Assembly: GCF_958445495.1 (NCBI RefSeq)
Contig: NZ_CAUCSQ010000079.1
Location: forward strand, 1-13,526
Reading direction: 5' to 3'
Length of the DNA stretch: 13,526 bases
DNA from: an uncultured Bacteroides sp.
GTDB lineage: Bacteria; Bacteroidota; Bacteroidia; Bacteroidales; Bacteroidaceae
Shown: positions 13,009 to 13,526 of the stretch, piece by piece
How positions within the stretch are numbered: the first letter of the stretch is position 1
Layout: each line of letters begins with the position of its first letter
Made by a program: the position numbers and the translations under genes
The notes under the pieces: generated by a model
Told to the model about the DNA's origin: nothing
Database searches by the model: none
The model's input: only the letters and a program-made list of their open reading frames with translations

Positions 13009-13526
13009 TTAAGCCTCTTCGTCTTCCTTCAAGAAAGCAGCAGCTTTCGCCGCATTGATAGCTTCTTCGTCAGACTTGTCGAGTCTTGCTTTAGCTGATT
13101 TCTTCTTGCCTTTGTTAGCAGGTGCTTCGCCGGCAGCTTCCATATCGATTTTTTCAGCTTTTCTTTCTTCCAAACCTTCAATCATGGCAGCGCAACAAGC
13201 ATCCAGGATAACCTCTACAGATTTAGTAGCGTCATCGTTAGCAGGAATTACAAAGTCAACGTTTGTAGGATCAGAGTTAGTATCCACGATACCGAACACA
13301 GGAATACCCAGACGGTTCGCCTCACGGACTGCGATATTTTCCTTCATTACATCGATAACGAACAATGCAGACGGCAGACGGGTCAGGTCGGCGATAGAGC
13401 CTAAAGTCTTGTCCAGTTTCGCACGTTGACGGGAGATTTGAAGAATCTCTCTCTTGGAAAGATTTGAATAAGTACCATCGTTAGTCAATTTATCGATAGT
13501 AGCCATTTTCTTCACAGCCTTACGGA
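13009..13526 (-). CDS. rpsB: 30S ribosomal protein S2, C-terminal part (5' end outside window)
   Basis: S2 is a small-subunit protein. The frame is open to the right edge, where it reads RKAVKKMATIDKLTNDGTY; the Met at 13515 is internal, so this is a partial gene of about 172 codons. Recognisable S2 blocks are LSKREILQISRQRAKLDKTLG, LPSALFVIDVMKENIAVREA, LGIPVFGIVDTNSDP (the most conserved signature), VDFVIPANDDATKSV, and a charged C-terminal tail with KKKSAKARLDKSDEEA, typical of Bacteroidales. About 105 residues at the N terminus are missing. It precedes tsf as in most bacteria. Confidence 0.97.
   Translation of the reverse strand, partial: RKAVKKMATIDKLTNDGTYSNLSKREILQISRQRAKLDKTLGSIADLTRLPSALFVIDVMKENIAVREANRLGIPVFGIVDTNSDPTNVDFVIPANDDATKSVEVILDACCAAMIEGLEERKAEKIDMEAAGEAPANKGKKKSAKARLDKSDEEAINAAKAAAFLKEDEEA

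Overview
The window looks like a chromosomal segment of a gut Bacteroides (Bacteroidales). Reasons: the rpsB-tsf pair and the rex-FAH-ispF-phosphatase run have Bacteroides-type proteins, promoters fit the Bacteroides -33 TTTG / -7 TAnnTTTG pattern, and there are 30-residue double-glycine leaders of the Bacteroidetes natural-product-precursor type and a TIGR04157-like glycosyltransferase. No species is assigned.

Region 1 (1 to about 7,200, minus strand, AT-rich) is an accessory gene cluster. In order of transcription it holds: a LanC-like gene (copy A), a broken glycosyltransferase start fused to a scrap of group II intron reverse transcriptase, a GT2 glycosyltransferase, a GG-leader protein carrying an HExxH metallopeptidase-like domain, a Sec-exported partner protein, a second LanC-like gene (copy B), an intact GT4 glycosyltransferase, a GG-leader protein carrying a DUF5675 / L,D-transpeptidase-like domain, a second unrelated Sec-exported partner, a 149-bp MITE-like element, and the start of a leucine-rich-repeat lipoprotein that runs off the window. 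The two GG-leader proteins share almost the same 30-residue leader but have unrelated cargo, and each is followed at once by a periplasmic protein of its own. The best reading (inference) is a modular export system for enzyme-sized antibacterial proteins, each with an immunity protein, built from swappable cassettes. A 429-bp perfect direct repeat marks the cassette boundary. The GG-cleaving exporter is not in this window.

Region 2 (about 7,190-7,554) is an intergenic stretch with a decayed copy of a sequence also found upstream of LanC-like copy B, a three-unit 23-bp degenerate tandem repeat, and a clear promoter for the next gene.

Region 3 (7,555 to 13,526, higher GC, core genome) holds an ExoX-C-like hypothetical gene (+), then on the minus strand rex, an FAH-family hydrolase, ispF and an exported metallophosphatase, apparently one operon. 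A SUI1/YciH-type translation factor (+) is divergent from rex. Last come tsf and the 3' part of rpsB (minus). A bidirectional terminator lies between the SUI1 gene and tsf, and a large palindrome lies between rpsB and tsf.
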